Positions 26,278 to 26,693 of a stretch of DNA of 26,693 nt are shown in pieces. The position numbers and the translations under genes were made by a program. How positions within the stretch are numbered: position 1 is the first letter of the stretch; every line of letters begins with the position of its first letter. This stretch comes from CAZRIZ01 sp964600285 (GTDB taxonomy: Bacteria > Patescibacteriota > Saccharimonadia > Saccharimonadales > Saccharimonadaceae): assembly GCA_964600285.1 (NCBI GenBank), contig CAZRIZ010000011.1:1-26693 (forward strand). The letters are read 5' to 3'. Below the pieces are notes generated by a model. It was not told where the DNA came from, ran no database searches, and saw only the letters and a program-made list of their open reading frames with translations.

Positions 26278-26693
26278 TCATGTGTTCAAAATTATGCCCA
26301 CTTTTCGCACATTTGTCTTCAAAAAACGCAAAACGATATTTTTCTTCAAAAAACATTCAAAAAACGAATACACCGCCTCATTAGATTCTGGATTTGGGGC
26401 GTGTTCCGGCCGGTTAGTCATAGCCACTCTGTTTTTATATCCGAGAAGTTTATTTACTGCAATAGTATGATTGAGGGGTATCCATCTTTCCACCGGGTCA
26501 GAAGACCCGCCTGACACCAAAAAAGGCCGGGGAGCCATCAGGGCGTGTAATTCGTGAAGATCATATCCCTGTTCAAGTAATTTGGGGTAAAGTCCTTTGG
26601 CATCAGTGCCGGTTTTGTTCCAGGTTTTCTCCCAGGGCGGCGGATAATAACCCAAATACCAAGGTTCCCAATAATTTACGTTACTTCCTTTGG
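26278..26693 (-). CDS. Alpha/beta-hydrolase family esterase, C-terminal fragment (start outside window)
   Basis: The frame is open through the right edge: NYWEPWYLGYYPPPWEK precedes the first in-window start-like codon (a TTG at 26655), so the gene begins beyond the window. The visible part has LHALMAPRPFLVSGGSSDP, LNHTIAVNKLLGYKNR and TNRPEHAPNPES, typical of the C-terminal third of Bacteroidota acetyl-esterase/glucuronoyl-esterase-like alpha/beta-hydrolases. The His in RPEH is the probable catalytic histidine and the Asp in GGSSDP may belong to the active site; the nucleophile lies outside. The usual end is near FLKK, but here about 20 further residues follow, encoded by a stretch with three copies of TTTTTTGAA. 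It lies 231 bases upstream of susC1, on the same strand, and may belong to the same locus. Confidence 0.7.
   Translation of the reverse strand, partial: KGSNVNYWEPWYLGYYPPPWEKTWNKTGTDAKGLYPKLLEQGYDLHELHALMAPRPFLVSGGSSDPVERWIPLNHTIAVNKLLGYKNRVAMTNRPEHAPNPESNEAVYSFFECFLKKNIVLRFLKTNVRKVGIILNT

Noticed and set aside
26266..26290. Complete -33/-7 promoter for the PUL
   Set aside because: The -7 box is good, but the only nearby TTTG is 13 bases away, too near for the usual -33 spacing, so only the -7 box is reported.
1..26693. CRISPR arrays, tRNA or rRNA genes, phage or defence genes
   Set aside because: I looked for regular direct repeats, cloverleaf-like segments and typical phage or defence motifs on both strands and saw none.

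Overview
The window looks like a piece of a Bacteroidota chromosome, probably order Bacteroidales. The evidence is two tandem SusC/SusD pairs, lipoproteins with short acidic stretches after the lipobox cysteine, type IX secretion (T9SS) C-terminal sorting domains, A/T-rich leaders without clear Shine-Dalgarno sites, and TAnnTTTG-type -7 boxes. Every intact gene is on the minus strand, so the reading order runs from high to low coordinates. The only recognisable plus-strand coding sequence is a decayed IS30-family transposase.

Right edge (26278-26693): the C-terminal part of an alpha/beta-hydrolase esterase that continues outside the window. A 231-base leader follows, holding a -7-like box.

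Core (26046 down to 6500): a polysaccharide utilisation locus (PUL) of ten closely spaced genes (gaps of about 4-37 bases), probably one operon. In order: susC1, susD1, susC2, susD2, a DUF4855 lipoprotein, a 1118-residue T9SS-exported multimodular protein with a divergent DUF4855 barrel, three paralogous surface lipoproteins built around a choice-of-anchor J domain, and a small T9SS-exported protein with the same domain. I recognise no classical glycoside hydrolase or polysaccharide lyase family. The two DUF4855 barrels are the best candidates for the catalysts, and the anchor-J proteins sit where SusE/SusF-type glycan binders usually sit. The substrate cannot be read from the sequence. No regulator (SusR, hybrid two-component or ECF sigma/anti-sigma) is present in the window.

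5929-6499: a gene-free stretch with two stem-loops and a -7 box beside a perfect 10-base palindrome. It leads into an SGNH/GxDLY esterase (5928-4846), which fits deacylation of a decorated glycan.

4026-4845: a 20-bp perfect inverted repeat with a C9 run in its loop, then the IS30 remnant (4241-4821).

Left edge (3940 to 1): a Tat-exported Gfo/Idh/MocA oxidoreductase followed by a HEAT-repeat protein fused to a DUF1080 (3-keto-glycoside hydrolase-type) domain and cut by the window edge. By analogy with known 3-keto-glycoside pathways, these could oxidise and cleave glycosides in the periplasm. By eye this part is richer in G+C than the PUL, so the IS remnant may mark a junction between two units of different origin.
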